DNA of 64,000 nt, from the NCBI RefSeq assembly GCF_011392125.1, contig NZ_JAAJBU010000002.1, positions 310,001 to 374,000 of the forward strand. The letters run 5' to 3'. The position numbers and the translations under genes were made by a program. The DNA comes from Flavobacterium lotistagni (GTDB lineage Bacteria > Bacteroidota > Bacteroidia > Flavobacteriales > Flavobacteriaceae). Positions 26,592-34,674 of this stretch are shown here, in pieces; position 1 is the stretch's first letter; every line of letters starts with the position of its first letter. The notes beneath the pieces are model-generated. The model saw only the letters and a list, made by a program, of their open reading frames with translations. It had not been told where the DNA came from and searched no databases.

Positions 26592-28538
26592 TTACACATC
26601 TAAGGTTTGGAAAACGGAATTCATGCTCTTGAACTCGGGAACAATTTTTTTCATCGAAGCCACAATTTCCTCGTTCGAAATCTGCTCAAGTGAATTCAAA
26701 AGTTCGAGAGTATCGTGGTGAATTTTCTCGTAGTTGTCCTCGAGCTCTTGGGCAATTAGAATTTTCTCATTATGTGTAGCTAAAGTTTTGGAAGTATCGT
26801 TAAGCAATTCCTCGTATAACTTTTCCCCAGGTCGCAAACCGATGATTTTAATGTCAATTTCTTTATACGGTATGAAGCCCGCCAAACGAATCATCTTTTT
26901 AGCTAAGTCGATAATTTTGACCGGTTCGCCCATATCGAAAATAAAAATCTCGCCTCCTTTGCCCATAGCTCCAGCTTCTAAGACCAACTGACAAGCTTCA
27001 GGAATGGTCATGAAATAACGGATGATGTCCGGATGGGTAATCGTGAGCGGGCCGCCTTCTTGAATTTGCTTGGAAAACAGTGGAACTATGGAACCATTAG
27101 ACCCTAAAACGTTGCCAAAACGTGTTGTGATAAATTTGGTCGGGAAATCGATGTTGAGATCGCGGTATTTTTCGTGCAAAGTCTGGACGTATTTTTCTGC
27201 TATGCGCTTGCTAGCACCCATAACACTACTTGGATTCACAGCCTTATCTGTAGAGACCATCACAAAACGTTCAACCCCATAGTTTACTGATAAATCTGCC
27301 AGATTTTTGGATCCGAGCACATTGGTGTATACTGCTTGGGCTGGGTTTTCTTCCATGAGCGGAACGTGTTTGTAAGCCGCGGCATGATATACTACATTGG
27401 GCTTGTACTTCTCGAAAACTTTTTCCAAAGCTGTTTTATTTCGAACATCAGCCAAGACCGAACGAATCAACACTTTCTCGTTGATGCCATTAATTGATAA
27501 GCGCAAACTGTGCAACGGCGTTTCGGCCTGATCTAAAACAATGACTTTTTTCGGATTGAAAGAGAGTACTTGCCTGGTAATTTCACTACCTATAGATCCT
27601 GCGGCTCCGGTAATCAGAATCGTTTTGCCGTCTAGTTGGTTAGAAATCGAACGGGTATCGAGCACAATCGGTTTCCTGCCCAGTAAATCTTCAATTTCAA
27701 AATTCTTGACTTTGTTGGAAATTTGCTTTTCATCTTCCCAGTCAGTAATCAGAGGAACCGTGTAAACCTTAAAATTGAACTCCAAACATTCCTCAACAAT
27801 CGCAATTGTCTCGTCTTTGCTTAAGCTTTTTTCGGCGATAATCAAGGCATCCGCTTTTAAGGATCGCAGAATCACATGAATTTTTTTGTTCTGGTTGATA
27901 ATCGGCAGATTCAGAATGCTCTTCGAGGTCTTGTTCTGGTTGAACTTATCAATGAATCCACGGAGTTTGAACCTACTTGGGGTTTCTGTCTTTAAAGCGT
28001 TGGCTACGGAAATCGCATTAGCATCGGCGCCGTAAATGACTGCATTAATCAGTTTCTTTCGATCTTCGATATGCATGTAGCGTTCGAAGAGATACTTCAC
28101 CATAATGCGGAATAAGAACAATAACAAAAACGAGATGACGTAGTTGATGAACAGCCCTGTGGTGACAAAAATTTTCTTGTCGAAAAGATGGTAACAAGAA
28201 AAATCAATCACCAACAAGCTAAGGTAAGCGGTGGTCGTTGAAATCAAAAGCTTGACTCCATCAATGAAGGTAGAATGCCTAATAATGCCTGAGTATGTCC
28301 TGTAAACTAAAAAGAAAACCGAATTGATCAGAATAATCAATCCGTAACGTGTGGCCATTCCGAAATAATTGTATCGCAACTGGGTGAGCGTGTAAATAAT
28401 CAGATAAGTGATGACACACGCCACAAAAACGATAAAAACATCAATCGCAAAAATAATCCACCGAGGCAAATAACCTATATTGCGAAATCTCGTTCCTAAA
28501 ACGCTATTTTTCAACCAATTAAAAACAGAATCCGTCAT
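26592..28538 (-). CDS. Membrane nucleotide-sugar 4,6-dehydratase (FlaA1/WbpM/PglF-like)
   Basis: Converts UDP-GlcNAc to a 4-keto-6-deoxy sugar, first step toward bacillosamine, QuiNAc, FucNAc or legionaminic-type sugars. Four N-terminal helices (about residues 25-150) are followed by a CoA-binding-like domain and an NAD-binding dehydratase domain starting at GAAGSIGSEI (311-320). Active-site landmarks are YHAAAYKHVPLMEENP (384-399), STDK (429-432) and GASKR with Lys444. The long class uses STDK or SMDK rather than a YxxxK tyrosine, as here. The length of 648 matches WbpM/PglF. It precedes wza in the same direction. Confidence 0.93.
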   Translation of the reverse strand: MTDSVFNWLKNSVLGTRFRNIGYLPRWIIFAIDVFIVFVACVITYLIIYTLTQLRYNYFGMATRYGLIILINSVFFLVYRTYSGIIRHSTFIDGVKLLISTTTAYLSLLVIDFSCYHLFDKKIFVTTGLFINYVISFLLLFLFRIMVKYLFERYMHIEDRKKLINAVIYGADANAISVANALKTETPSRFKLRGFIDKFNQNKTSKSILNLPIINQNKKIHVILRSLKADALIIAEKSLSKDETIAIVEECLEFNFKVYTVPLITDWEDEKQISNKVKNFEIEDLLGRKPIVLDTRSISNQLDGKTILITGAAGSIGSEITRQVLSFNPKKVIVLDQAETPLHSLRLSINGINEKVLIRSVLADVRNKTALEKVFEKYKPNVVYHAAAYKHVPLMEENPAQAVYTNVLGSKNLADLSVNYGVERFVMVSTDKAVNPSSVMGASKRIAEKYVQTLHEKYRDLNIDFPTKFITTRFGNVLGSNGSIVPLFSKQIQEGGPLTITHPDIIRYFMTIPEACQLVLEAGAMGKGGEIFIFDMGEPVKIIDLAKKMIRLAGFIPYKEIDIKIIGLRPGEKLYEELLNDTSKTLATHNEKILIAQELEDNYEKIHHDTLELLNSLEQISNEEIVASMKKIVPEFKSMNSVFQTLDV

Positions 28539-28605
28539 CTCAGATCAAAATTTTAAGATAAAAATAACATTTTTAGACAAAGTACTCTGTTTTTAACACA
28601 AAAAA

Positions 28606-29745
28606 TTATTTAAAAAAAGCATCTAATGCCTCTTGTATTCTAGCTTTTTCAGCAGCCGTTAAATTCGATCCGGAAGGCAAACACAAACCGTTATCGAACA
28701 ATGATTCGGCTACTTTTCCTCCATAATAAGGGCTTTCCGCAAAAATCGGCTGTAAATGCATCGGCTTCCAAAGCGGGCGACACTCGATATTGACTTGCTC
28801 TAAGGCGATTCTCAAATCTTCACGGGTTTTACCTCCAGTTAGATTGGGGTCAATAGTAATAGCACTGAGCCAATGGTTGGAGTAGAAGTCTGAACTGGGT
28901 TCGTGAAAAATCTTTACTCCATCAATATTGGCAAAATAATCCACATAAAAATCATGCATTTTACGACGCAGGGCGATATGATCATCAAGTACTTCCATCT
29001 GACCGCGGCCAATTCCCGCACAAATATTGCTGAGTCGGTAATTGAACCCTATTTCAGAATGTTGGTAATGTGGGGCTTGGTCTCTGGATTGCGTCGCAAA
29101 AAACACGGCTCGGTCTTTCAAAGCCTTAGTTCGGGTAACCAATGCGCCACCACCTGAGGTAGTGATGATTTTATTTCCGTTAAACGACAACACACCAAAA
29201 TCCCCGAAAGTACCGCATTTACGGCCTTTATAAGTGCTTCCTAAAGCTTCTGCACTGTCTTCCAAAAGCGGAATTTCATATTGCTTGGCAAGGGCTTGAA
29301 TGGCATCCACCTGAAATGGCATTCCGTAAAGATGCACGCCAATTATGGCTTTGGGTTTCTTTCCTTTGGCAATGCGGTCTTGAATCGCCTCTTCTAAAGC
29401 TATAGGGCACAAATTCCAAGTATCAGGTTCGCTGTCGATAAAAACCGGTTTCGCACCCAAATACAAAATCGGATTTGCCGAAGCCGAAAAAGTAAAACTT
29501 TGGCAAAGCACCTCATCGCCTGCTCCAACACCGAGCAGCATCAAGCCCAAATGAATCGCGGCTGTTCCCGAACTTAAAGCCGCCACATGAGAATCACTAG
29601 CTATGTATGCTTCTAAATCATTTTCAAAACCCGTGACGTTCGGCCCTAAAGGTGCTACCCAATTGGTATCAAACGCTTCCTTAATGTAATCTTGTTCGGT
29701 GCCTCCCATGTGCGGTGAGGAAAGCCAAATTTTGGTATTGTTCAT
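28606..29745 (-). CDS. DegT/DnrJ/EryC1-family aminotransferase (PglE-like)
   Basis: A 379-residue PLP enzyme that aminates the 4-keto sugar made by the neighbouring dehydratase. It closely follows the Campylobacter PglE pattern: IWLSSPHMGGTEQDYI, NWVAPLGPNVTGFE, ALSSGTAAIHLGLML, LEDSAEALGSTY with Asp163, the PLP lysine in SFNGNKIITTSGGG (Lys192), and CLPSGSNLTAAEK near the end. The product would be UDP-4-amino-4,6-dideoxy-GlcNAc. No PglD-type acetyltransferase is adjacent, so the N4 group may be acyl or formyl. A TAnnTTTG promoter core lies just upstream. Confidence 0.92.
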   Translation of the reverse strand: MNNTKIWLSSPHMGGTEQDYIKEAFDTNWVAPLGPNVTGFENDLEAYIASDSHVAALSSGTAAIHLGLMLLGVGAGDEVLCQSFTFSASANPILYLGAKPVFIDSEPDTWNLCPIALEEAIQDRIAKGKKPKAIIGVHLYGMPFQVDAIQALAKQYEIPLLEDSAEALGSTYKGRKCGTFGDFGVLSFNGNKIITTSGGGALVTRTKALKDRAVFFATQSRDQAPHYQHSEIGFNYRLSNICAGIGRGQMEVLDDHIALRRKMHDFYVDYFANIDGVKIFHEPSSDFYSNHWLSAITIDPNLTGGKTREDLRIALEQVNIECRPLWKPMHLQPIFAESPYYGGKVAESLFDNGLCLPSGSNLTAAEKARIQEALDAFFK

Positions 29746-29765
29746 AAGTTTATTTATTTCCGGCG

Positions 29766-29773
29766 CAAAGATA
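29766..29773 (-). promoter_or_regulatory. Promoter -7 element upstream of the PglE-like aminotransferase
   Basis: Minus-strand TATCTTTG, matching TAnnTTTG, ends 20 bases before the aminotransferase ATG in a 61-base gap. A TTTT lies 19 bases upstream of it, at the spacing expected for the -33 TTTG. This could start transcription of the aminotransferase and dehydratase genes apart from the sugar-transferase unit upstream. Confidence 0.5.
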
Positions 29774-29806
29774 ATAGGCTCTTGCGGCCGCTAAAATGGT
29801 TGAGTG

Positions 29807-30346
29807 TTAAAAAATGGTCCGCCAAATAATGTTCAAATCCAAACCGAAACTGCGGCGGTAATAATATTCTAAATTCAATTTAACTTTATCGGGAAACAAG
29901 ACCGTGTCGTTGTATTCCTGCGGATGGGCTTGCTGGGCCAAAAGTGCATCTTCGTTGTAATACTTAAGTGAAGCTTCACTGGTGATTCCGGGTTTGAGCT
30001 CAAGGATTTTGCGCTCTTCGCCTACCAATTGGTCATAATATCCCGGCACATCCGGACGTGGCCCAACGACCGACATTTCTCCGATGAGCACATTATAAAA
30101 TTGCGGTAGTTCATCCAATTTATATCGTCGAAAATACTTCCCCAAAAAAGTGACTGCTTCGGTTTTCGGATGCATCGTTCGAAGCTTATAGATCGTGAAC
30201 AATTTCCCGAATTGGCCTACTCGAGGTTGGACAAATAATCCATTTGATTGGGTTTCAATACTGGCAATCAGATAGCAAATCAGAATCAACCAACCAGTTA
30301 AAATCAACGCTATGATTGAAAAAACAATATCGAAAATCCGTTTCAA
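29807..30346 (-). CDS. Short sugar-1-phosphate transferase (PGT domain only)
   Basis: A 179-residue monotopic phosphoglycosyl transferase without the long membrane N-terminus. It has one re-entrant helix (KRIFDIVFSIIALILTGWLI), then FTIYKLRTMHPKTEA, RYKLDELPQFYNVLIGEMSV, VGPRPDVPGYY, and the C-terminal KPGITSEASLKYYNEDALLA. The start codon is TTG, directly after the TAA of the ATP-grasp gene; no ATG is usable. Enzymes like this (PglC, WcaJ core) begin repeat-unit synthesis on undecaprenyl phosphate. It is the second of three such genes in the window. Confidence 0.88.
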   Translation of the reverse strand: MKRIFDIVFSIIALILTGWLILICYLIASIETQSNGLFVQPRVGQFGKLFTIYKLRTMHPKTEAVTFLGKYFRRYKLDELPQFYNVLIGEMSVVGPRPDVPGYYDQLVGEERKILELKPGITSEASLKYYNEDALLAQQAHPQEYNDTVLFPDKVKLNLEYYYRRSFGLDLNIIWRTIF

Positions 30347-31414
30347 TTAAGAGAACTTTTGGAGCAACTCTGCCTCTTTCATCAAAATCGGAAGCGAATC
30401 CACATCGCGCAGGAAAATCAAATCTTTCTCGAATTCGTACATCTTGTAGTTGCGGTCGAATGTGACATCGTCATTCAAAAGACGAACCGTGTCTGAGGCA
30501 AAATTCGCCCCGCCGGCTGCGAAACACTGCGTAAAAGCCACGTGGCGCACATTAATCTCGGTGATGTAAGGTTTGCCGTTTTCGTCTTCCTTGAAATCGA
30601 CCGTGAAAAAACCGTGTTGCGCCGCTCCGGTATATTGGAATAGGAAATCCATCGCGCGTTTGGCTTCGGCTACCAATTTCGGTTCGTTGAGCAACCTTCC
30701 GAAAGACGTGTTTCCGGTAATGCCCGATGGAGCGACCTTTGCCATAATGTAGTTGACTCTTTCCGCACAAGCTGTTCTTAATAATTCACCATTGTGATAG
30801 AGCATTTTGCAGGCGAGATTTCTTCCGGGTAAAAATTTGCTGGCAATGAATTGCGTCACGTTCGGATTGATTTGGATCCAATTCCTGAGCGAATCTTCAT
30901 CTTCCACTTTGAGCGAACCCAAACCGCTGGTGCCGCTGGTGCTGCGAACCCAAAAGTTACCTTTGAGCACATTGAATACTTCCTGCAGGTTTTCGGTATC
31001 GCGCGAGAAGGTTACCGATGGAGGAACGATATCCAAATCCTTTAAAATTTCGGTCATTTTAGATTTATCGACCAGCAAATCAGCCATTGAAAAATCAGGA
31101 ATCAGTGCTTTACAAGGAAGCGGCTGCGTTTCTTTTCTTTTGCTCCAAGCCATGACTTCTAGTTCGGGCAAAATGATCGCAATATCAATTTTGTTTTCTG
31201 TTAATATCGATTGCATCACGTTCCAGTATTCTGGGTGCGACGCTGGCGGAACCACATAACTCTTGTTGAACAACTCGTTCTGGTAAAGTCCGATGGCCAA
31301 AGGGTTGATGTCGGTTCCAATGAGTTCGAAACGCTTGTAAAAAGAGTATTTTTTGAGCGCGATGGCAAAGCTTCTCGGGGTTGGTCCGCCCACGCCGGTA
31401 ATAAGTATTTTCAT
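30347..31414 (-). CDS. ATP-grasp protein (carbamoyl-phosphate-synthase-like)
   Basis: A 355-residue ATP-grasp ligase-type protein of unknown substrate. It opens with a Rossmann-like MKILITGVGGPTPRSFAIAL, then TDINPLAIGLYQNELF. The grasp domain has LVDKSKMTEILKDLDI, FWVRSTSGTSGLGSLKV and the metal-binding FFTVDFKEDENGKPYITEIN. ATP-grasp enzymes join a carboxylate to an amine or thiol by way of an acyl-phosphate. ATG at 31414 lies two bases after the PIG-L stop; an upstream ATG at 31447 would overlap it. It sits between a sugar transferase and a deacetylase, so modification of the first sugar is the natural guess. Confidence 0.85.
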   Translation of the reverse strand: MKILITGVGGPTPRSFAIALKKYSFYKRFELIGTDINPLAIGLYQNELFNKSYVVPPASHPEYWNVMQSILTENKIDIAIILPELEVMAWSKRKETQPLPCKALIPDFSMADLLVDKSKMTEILKDLDIVPPSVTFSRDTENLQEVFNVLKGNFWVRSTSGTSGLGSLKVEDEDSLRNWIQINPNVTQFIASKFLPGRNLACKMLYHNGELLRTACAERVNYIMAKVAPSGITGNTSFGRLLNEPKLVAEAKRAMDFLFQYTGAAQHGFFTVDFKEDENGKPYITEINVRHVAFTQCFAAGGANFASDTVRLLNDDVTFDRNYKMYEFEKDLIFLRDVDSLPILMKEAELLQKFS

Positions 31415-31416
31415 AG

Positions 31417-32097
31417 TTAGATGATTTCTCGGATGAGCATGAAACATTCTACATTCTTTTTCCCTACGGTTGCGCCTCTAAAATTCGATAAAGTCTCGAT
31501 ATTGCGCAGCGAACGCGGATGCGGAAACTCTTTGATTTGTGTCGAAAAGCACTTGAAAGCTTCCATTTTTGGTTCTAGATAACCTTCAATATTCTCGAAA
31601 ACTGTCGGGATAAAAGCGTCATCTCCAAACGGTGGTGCCCATTCGGTTTCCGACAAAGTTTCGTAGGAAAGAATTCGCTTCACTGTACAGTTATTAATAG
31701 GACGTGCCGCTACCAAAGCTGCTTCGTATGTAATGCGATGGTCTTTGTGAATGTCTCCGCGATGGGGCAAATACAACACTTCGATTTCTTTTTCCTTGAT
31801 GATTTTGGCAATCACGTTCGAGAGCTGATAAGACGGAATCGTGTCCAGCCTCGGAGCCGGAAAATCGAGGAAAAAAGTATCTTTTACGCCTAAAATCTTA
31901 TGAGCTGCCAAAGCTTCCGAACGCACTTTTTCAGTACCTTCTTTGGAGAACAATTCTGGTGCGCCAATGTGTCCGTTGGTGACAATCGCGACGTACACGT
32001 GGTTTCCGTTGGCAATGTGTTTGGCCATTGTTCCGCCGCAGCCCAGAATCTCGTCGTCGCAATGCGGAGCAACGACCAATATGTTTTTACTTTCCAT
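31417..32097 (-). CDS. PIG-L family zinc de-N-acetylase
   Basis: A 226-residue LmbE/PIG-L protein. Family members remove N-acetyl groups from glucosamine-type sugars with a zinc ion. The metal and catalytic motif is VVAPHCDDEILGCGG (residues 9-23; His12, Asp14, Asp15). The second zinc ligand region is VLYLPHRGDIHKDHRITYEA. The gene overlaps the formyltransferase-like gene by 11 bases and leads the ATP-grasp gene by two. A freed amine could then be formylated or acylated by these neighbours. The substrate is inferred from context. Confidence 0.9.
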   Translation of the reverse strand: MESKNILVVAPHCDDEILGCGGTMAKHIANGNHVYVAIVTNGHIGAPELFSKEGTEKVRSEALAAHKILGVKDTFFLDFPAPRLDTIPSYQLSNVIAKIIKEKEIEVLYLPHRGDIHKDHRITYEAALVAARPINNCTVKRILSYETLSETEWAPPFGDDAFIPTVFENIEGYLEPKMEAFKCFSTQIKEFPHPRSLRNIETLSNFRGATVGKKNVECFMLIREII

Positions 32098-33079
32098 GAT
32101 TTAATTGGTTTTCAATCTTTGTTATGCGGTCTGCTAATTTGAAGTATTCTTTCTCGAAATTGATTCCGAGCGTCTGCCCTACTTTCAAATCTTCTGTAGC
32201 AATTTCTTCGGTGTTTTCTATTTTGAGCAAGCCTTCGCCGGTTTGGATATGAACGCCGTTTTCATCAGCAATGACAATCCTTCCTACAACACCCAAATGG
32301 TTTTTGATTTCCGATACCGAAGCTTTCCAAATGATGAGCTTTTGGGTGCCGAGATAAGAGTAAGCGCCCGGAAGCGGTTTAGTTGTGGCGCGAATCAGTC
32401 TGTGGATTTCAGTGGCCGGTTGGTTCCAATCGATTAAGCCGTCTTCAGGATTTCTCTTTCCTAAATAAGTCGCCTGGGATTCGTCTTGCGGTGTCGTGTT
32501 GAAAATGCCATTCTTCAAATCGGGCAATACTTTATCGAGCGCTTTATCTATAGCTTTCAGGATTTGATTTACTACCGAAGTCGCGTCATCATCTTCATCC
32601 ACATCGTAATTCACTTGCGACCAGATTGAACCCGAATCCATGCCTTCGTCCATTTTGAAAAATGAAGCAGCACCTTGTACTTTTCCTAAAATAATCCAGG
32701 CAATCGCGCCTCTTCCACGGCCTTGTGGCAATCGTGTCGGATGATAACCGATTAGTCCGTGTTTTGGAATCGACAGCAATTCCTCACGAATCATTTGCGA
32801 CAAACCGACCACAAAAACCAAATCAGGATTTTTAGATTGTACAAATTCGACAATCTCAGGTTCATTGACTTTGGTAAAATACTGAAACGGAATGTCGTTA
32901 CTTTCCGCCAAATTCCTCAAATCGACATAACCCGAAACATTCTTCGCCGCCTCAGGATGCAAGCCCAAAACCGCCACTACATCCAGTTGGTGCTCAATGA
33001 GTTTCTCGAGTGTCCGACGGCTGCTGTTGACGCTGCCAATCAGGATGACTTTCGGGTTTTCGGTGATATTATTTTTCAT
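32087..33079 (-). CDS. Formyltransferase-like protein with altered active site
   Basis: A 330-residue protein of the Met-tRNA/sugar formyltransferase fold: VILIGSVNSSRRTLEKLIEH, GYHPTRLPQGRGRGAIAW, DEGMDSGSIWSQ and AKR-like YLGKRNPEDGLIDWNQPATE. Classical enzymes use Asn-x-His-x-Ser plus Asp. Here the Asn position is Gly111, His113 remains and Asp148 remains. Activity may therefore be changed. A role on an amino sugar freed by PIG-L is the contextual guess. It is not the housekeeping tRNA enzyme, since it lies in a glycan operon with 11-base overlaps on both sides. Confidence 0.82.
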   Translation of the reverse strand: MKNNITENPKVILIGSVNSSRRTLEKLIEHQLDVVAVLGLHPEAAKNVSGYVDLRNLAESNDIPFQYFTKVNEPEIVEFVQSKNPDLVFVVGLSQMIREELLSIPKHGLIGYHPTRLPQGRGRGAIAWIILGKVQGAASFFKMDEGMDSGSIWSQVNYDVDEDDDATSVVNQILKAIDKALDKVLPDLKNGIFNTTPQDESQATYLGKRNPEDGLIDWNQPATEIHRLIRATTKPLPGAYSYLGTQKLIIWKASVSEIKNHLGVVGRIVIADENGVHIQTGEGLLKIENTEEIATEDLKVGQTLGINFEKEYFKLADRITKIENQLNHGK

Positions 33080-33665
33080 CCGTCAAAGGTTTGTTCAGAA
33101 ATTTCTGCTCGCCTAAAATAACAATAAAAACAGTTTTGAAAATAATTTTGAGATCATTCCAAAAACTCACCTTCTTCACGTAATTCAAATCGTACACGAA
33201 ACGTTCTTTCCAACTTAAATGAATATTCCCGTTAATCTGAGCCAAACCGGTCAATCCCGGGCGCACCGAATAGCGCTGTTTTTCGGCTTCGGTCATTTGT
33301 TTGAGTTGTTCGGGCACACTCGGACGCGGCCCAATCAGGCTCATATCGCCAAACAAAACGTTGAGCAGTTGCGGCAATTCGTCAATTTTATAGCGTCTTA
33401 GATAATAGCCTACTTTAGTCACACCTTCCGCTTTTCCGATAATTGGTGTGTTGCCAACGGTTCGTTTTTCGTGGGTCATCGTGCGGAATTTGAACACCTG
33501 GAACAACCGTAAATCTTTACCAACGCGTTCTTGTTTAAAGAACAATGGGCCTTTAGATTCAGCCAGAATCAACATTGCAATCACTAGAAGCGGAACCAAC
33601 GCCATCAACAAAATCACGAGCGCAATTAGAAAGTCGATTAAAGGTTTGAAAAAATTACGATACAT
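33069..33665 (-). CDS. Short sugar-1-phosphate transferase (PglC-like)
   Basis: A 198-residue phosphoglycosyl transferase. It has a re-entrant helix (FFKPLIDFLIALVILLMALV), LFQVFKFRTMTHEKR, RYKIDELPQLLNVLFGDMSL, IGPRPSVPEQLK and RPGLTGLAQINGN, ending in a short basic tail. The order and size match PglC, which starts glycans with bacillosamine phosphate. The FlaA1 and PglE-like genes upstream in the same block would make such a donor. It overlaps both neighbours by 11 bases. It is the third initiating transferase in the window. Confidence 0.9.
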   Translation of the reverse strand: MYRNFFKPLIDFLIALVILLMALVPLLVIAMLILAESKGPLFFKQERVGKDLRLFQVFKFRTMTHEKRTVGNTPIIGKAEGVTKVGYYLRRYKIDELPQLLNVLFGDMSLIGPRPSVPEQLKQMTEAEKQRYSVRPGLTGLAQINGNIHLSWKERFVYDLNYVKKVSFWNDLKIIFKTVFIVILGEQKFLNKPLTDEK

Positions 33666-34674
33666 ATTCTTTTTTATAAGCTTCGAGAACTGATTTCATG
33701 CCTTTTTTTTCGGGTAATTGCCACAAGAGTTTGCACCAATCGTGGTTGCCTTCAATGAAACCGGGGCCGTTTTCGGTGATGACGATATCCCAACCAATCG
33801 AGCGGTTCTGCGGATGCGACAAAGCGGCTTCTTTGACCATTTTCATGGTTTCATTCCAGAAAGGCACTTGGAAACCGACAATTTCTTTACCGGTGATTGG
33901 GTGAATGGCTTGGTCGGTTTTAGTAATGTCACTATAAACCGCCAGACCACTGACTATTCCGGTTTTTTCATCAATCGGCGCTGCGAGATTACCCGCTGCC
34001 ATATTATCGACTGAAGAATTGACTGAAATGCGTTGGCGGCAACCCAGAATTTCAACTTGGTTACTTTTGTTGAGTTGGGTGAAAATCCTAACTGTGTTCA
34101 CAGCCGATGGCGAAAGCGCGTTCAAATCCGGATGTTGAATAATAAATTCCTCGACCAAATCGAAGCTATTTTTTTCCATGAATTCAATCAAGGTATTTTC
34201 GTTGAATTCAGTTGCTTTTTTAATTTCGACTCCAACGCCGCATTTTCCGTCGGCTGCTTTGAAGACGAGTTTTCCGGATGGCACATTGAGCAGTTTTTCT
34301 ACTAAGTTCTTATCACTTTGCAAATCGATTAAATCAGCCACAGTGTGCACAAAATAAGGGCGATACTCTTTGTAGAAAAGCGTTTTGTCGTCGAGAATAT
34401 TCCGTGCCGATTTCGGATTCATCACCAACTGATATTCATACATATAACCCGTTCCGGCCCACTGGTTGCGCTCGTGAGGCGTTTTCTCGAAGAAGCGAAA
34501 TTGGAAATATTCCAAAATCGAAATGTTGTACTTAAAAACACAACTTACCGCATCGGCCAGAATGCTGATTTTATTGCGGTGAGTTTGCTTAGCGGTATAA
34601 CTAAGGAACAGGCGGAACTTCATCCAGTCCATTTGCTTGAGATAGTAGCCCAGATATAAAATTCTACTAATCAT
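33655..34674 (-). CDS. Sugar-transfer-associated ATP-grasp protein
   Basis: A 339-residue ATP-grasp protein of the group found beside bacterial sugar transferases. Visible are GYMYEYQLVMNPKSARNILD, KLVFKAADGKCGVGVEI (an ATP-binding glycine loop), LVEEFIIQHPDLNALSPSAV, NTVRIFTQLN and the C-terminal GWDIVITENGPGFIEGNHDW. Its product is not known; members are thought to ligate an amino or acyl group to a sugar. It directly follows the deacetylase-like gene (four-base overlap) and leads the sugar transferase (11-base overlap), supporting a role in sugar decoration. Confidence 0.84.
   Translation of the reverse strand: MISRILYLGYYLKQMDWMKFRLFLSYTAKQTHRNKISILADAVSCVFKYNISILEYFQFRFFEKTPHERNQWAGTGYMYEYQLVMNPKSARNILDDKTLFYKEYRPYFVHTVADLIDLQSDKNLVEKLLNVPSGKLVFKAADGKCGVGVEIKKATEFNENTLIEFMEKNSFDLVEEFIIQHPDLNALSPSAVNTVRIFTQLNKSNQVEILGCRQRISVNSSVDNMAAGNLAAPIDEKTGIVSGLAVYSDITKTDQAIHPITGKEIVGFQVPFWNETMKMVKEAALSHPQNRSIGWDIVITENGPGFIEGNHDWCKLLWQLPEKKGMKSVLEAYKKEYVS

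Noticed and set aside
30807..31259. Plus-strand open frame of 150 codons inside the ATP-grasp gene
   Set aside because: Shadow of the ATP-grasp coding sequence; Ser/Leu-rich translation with no domain and no promoter.
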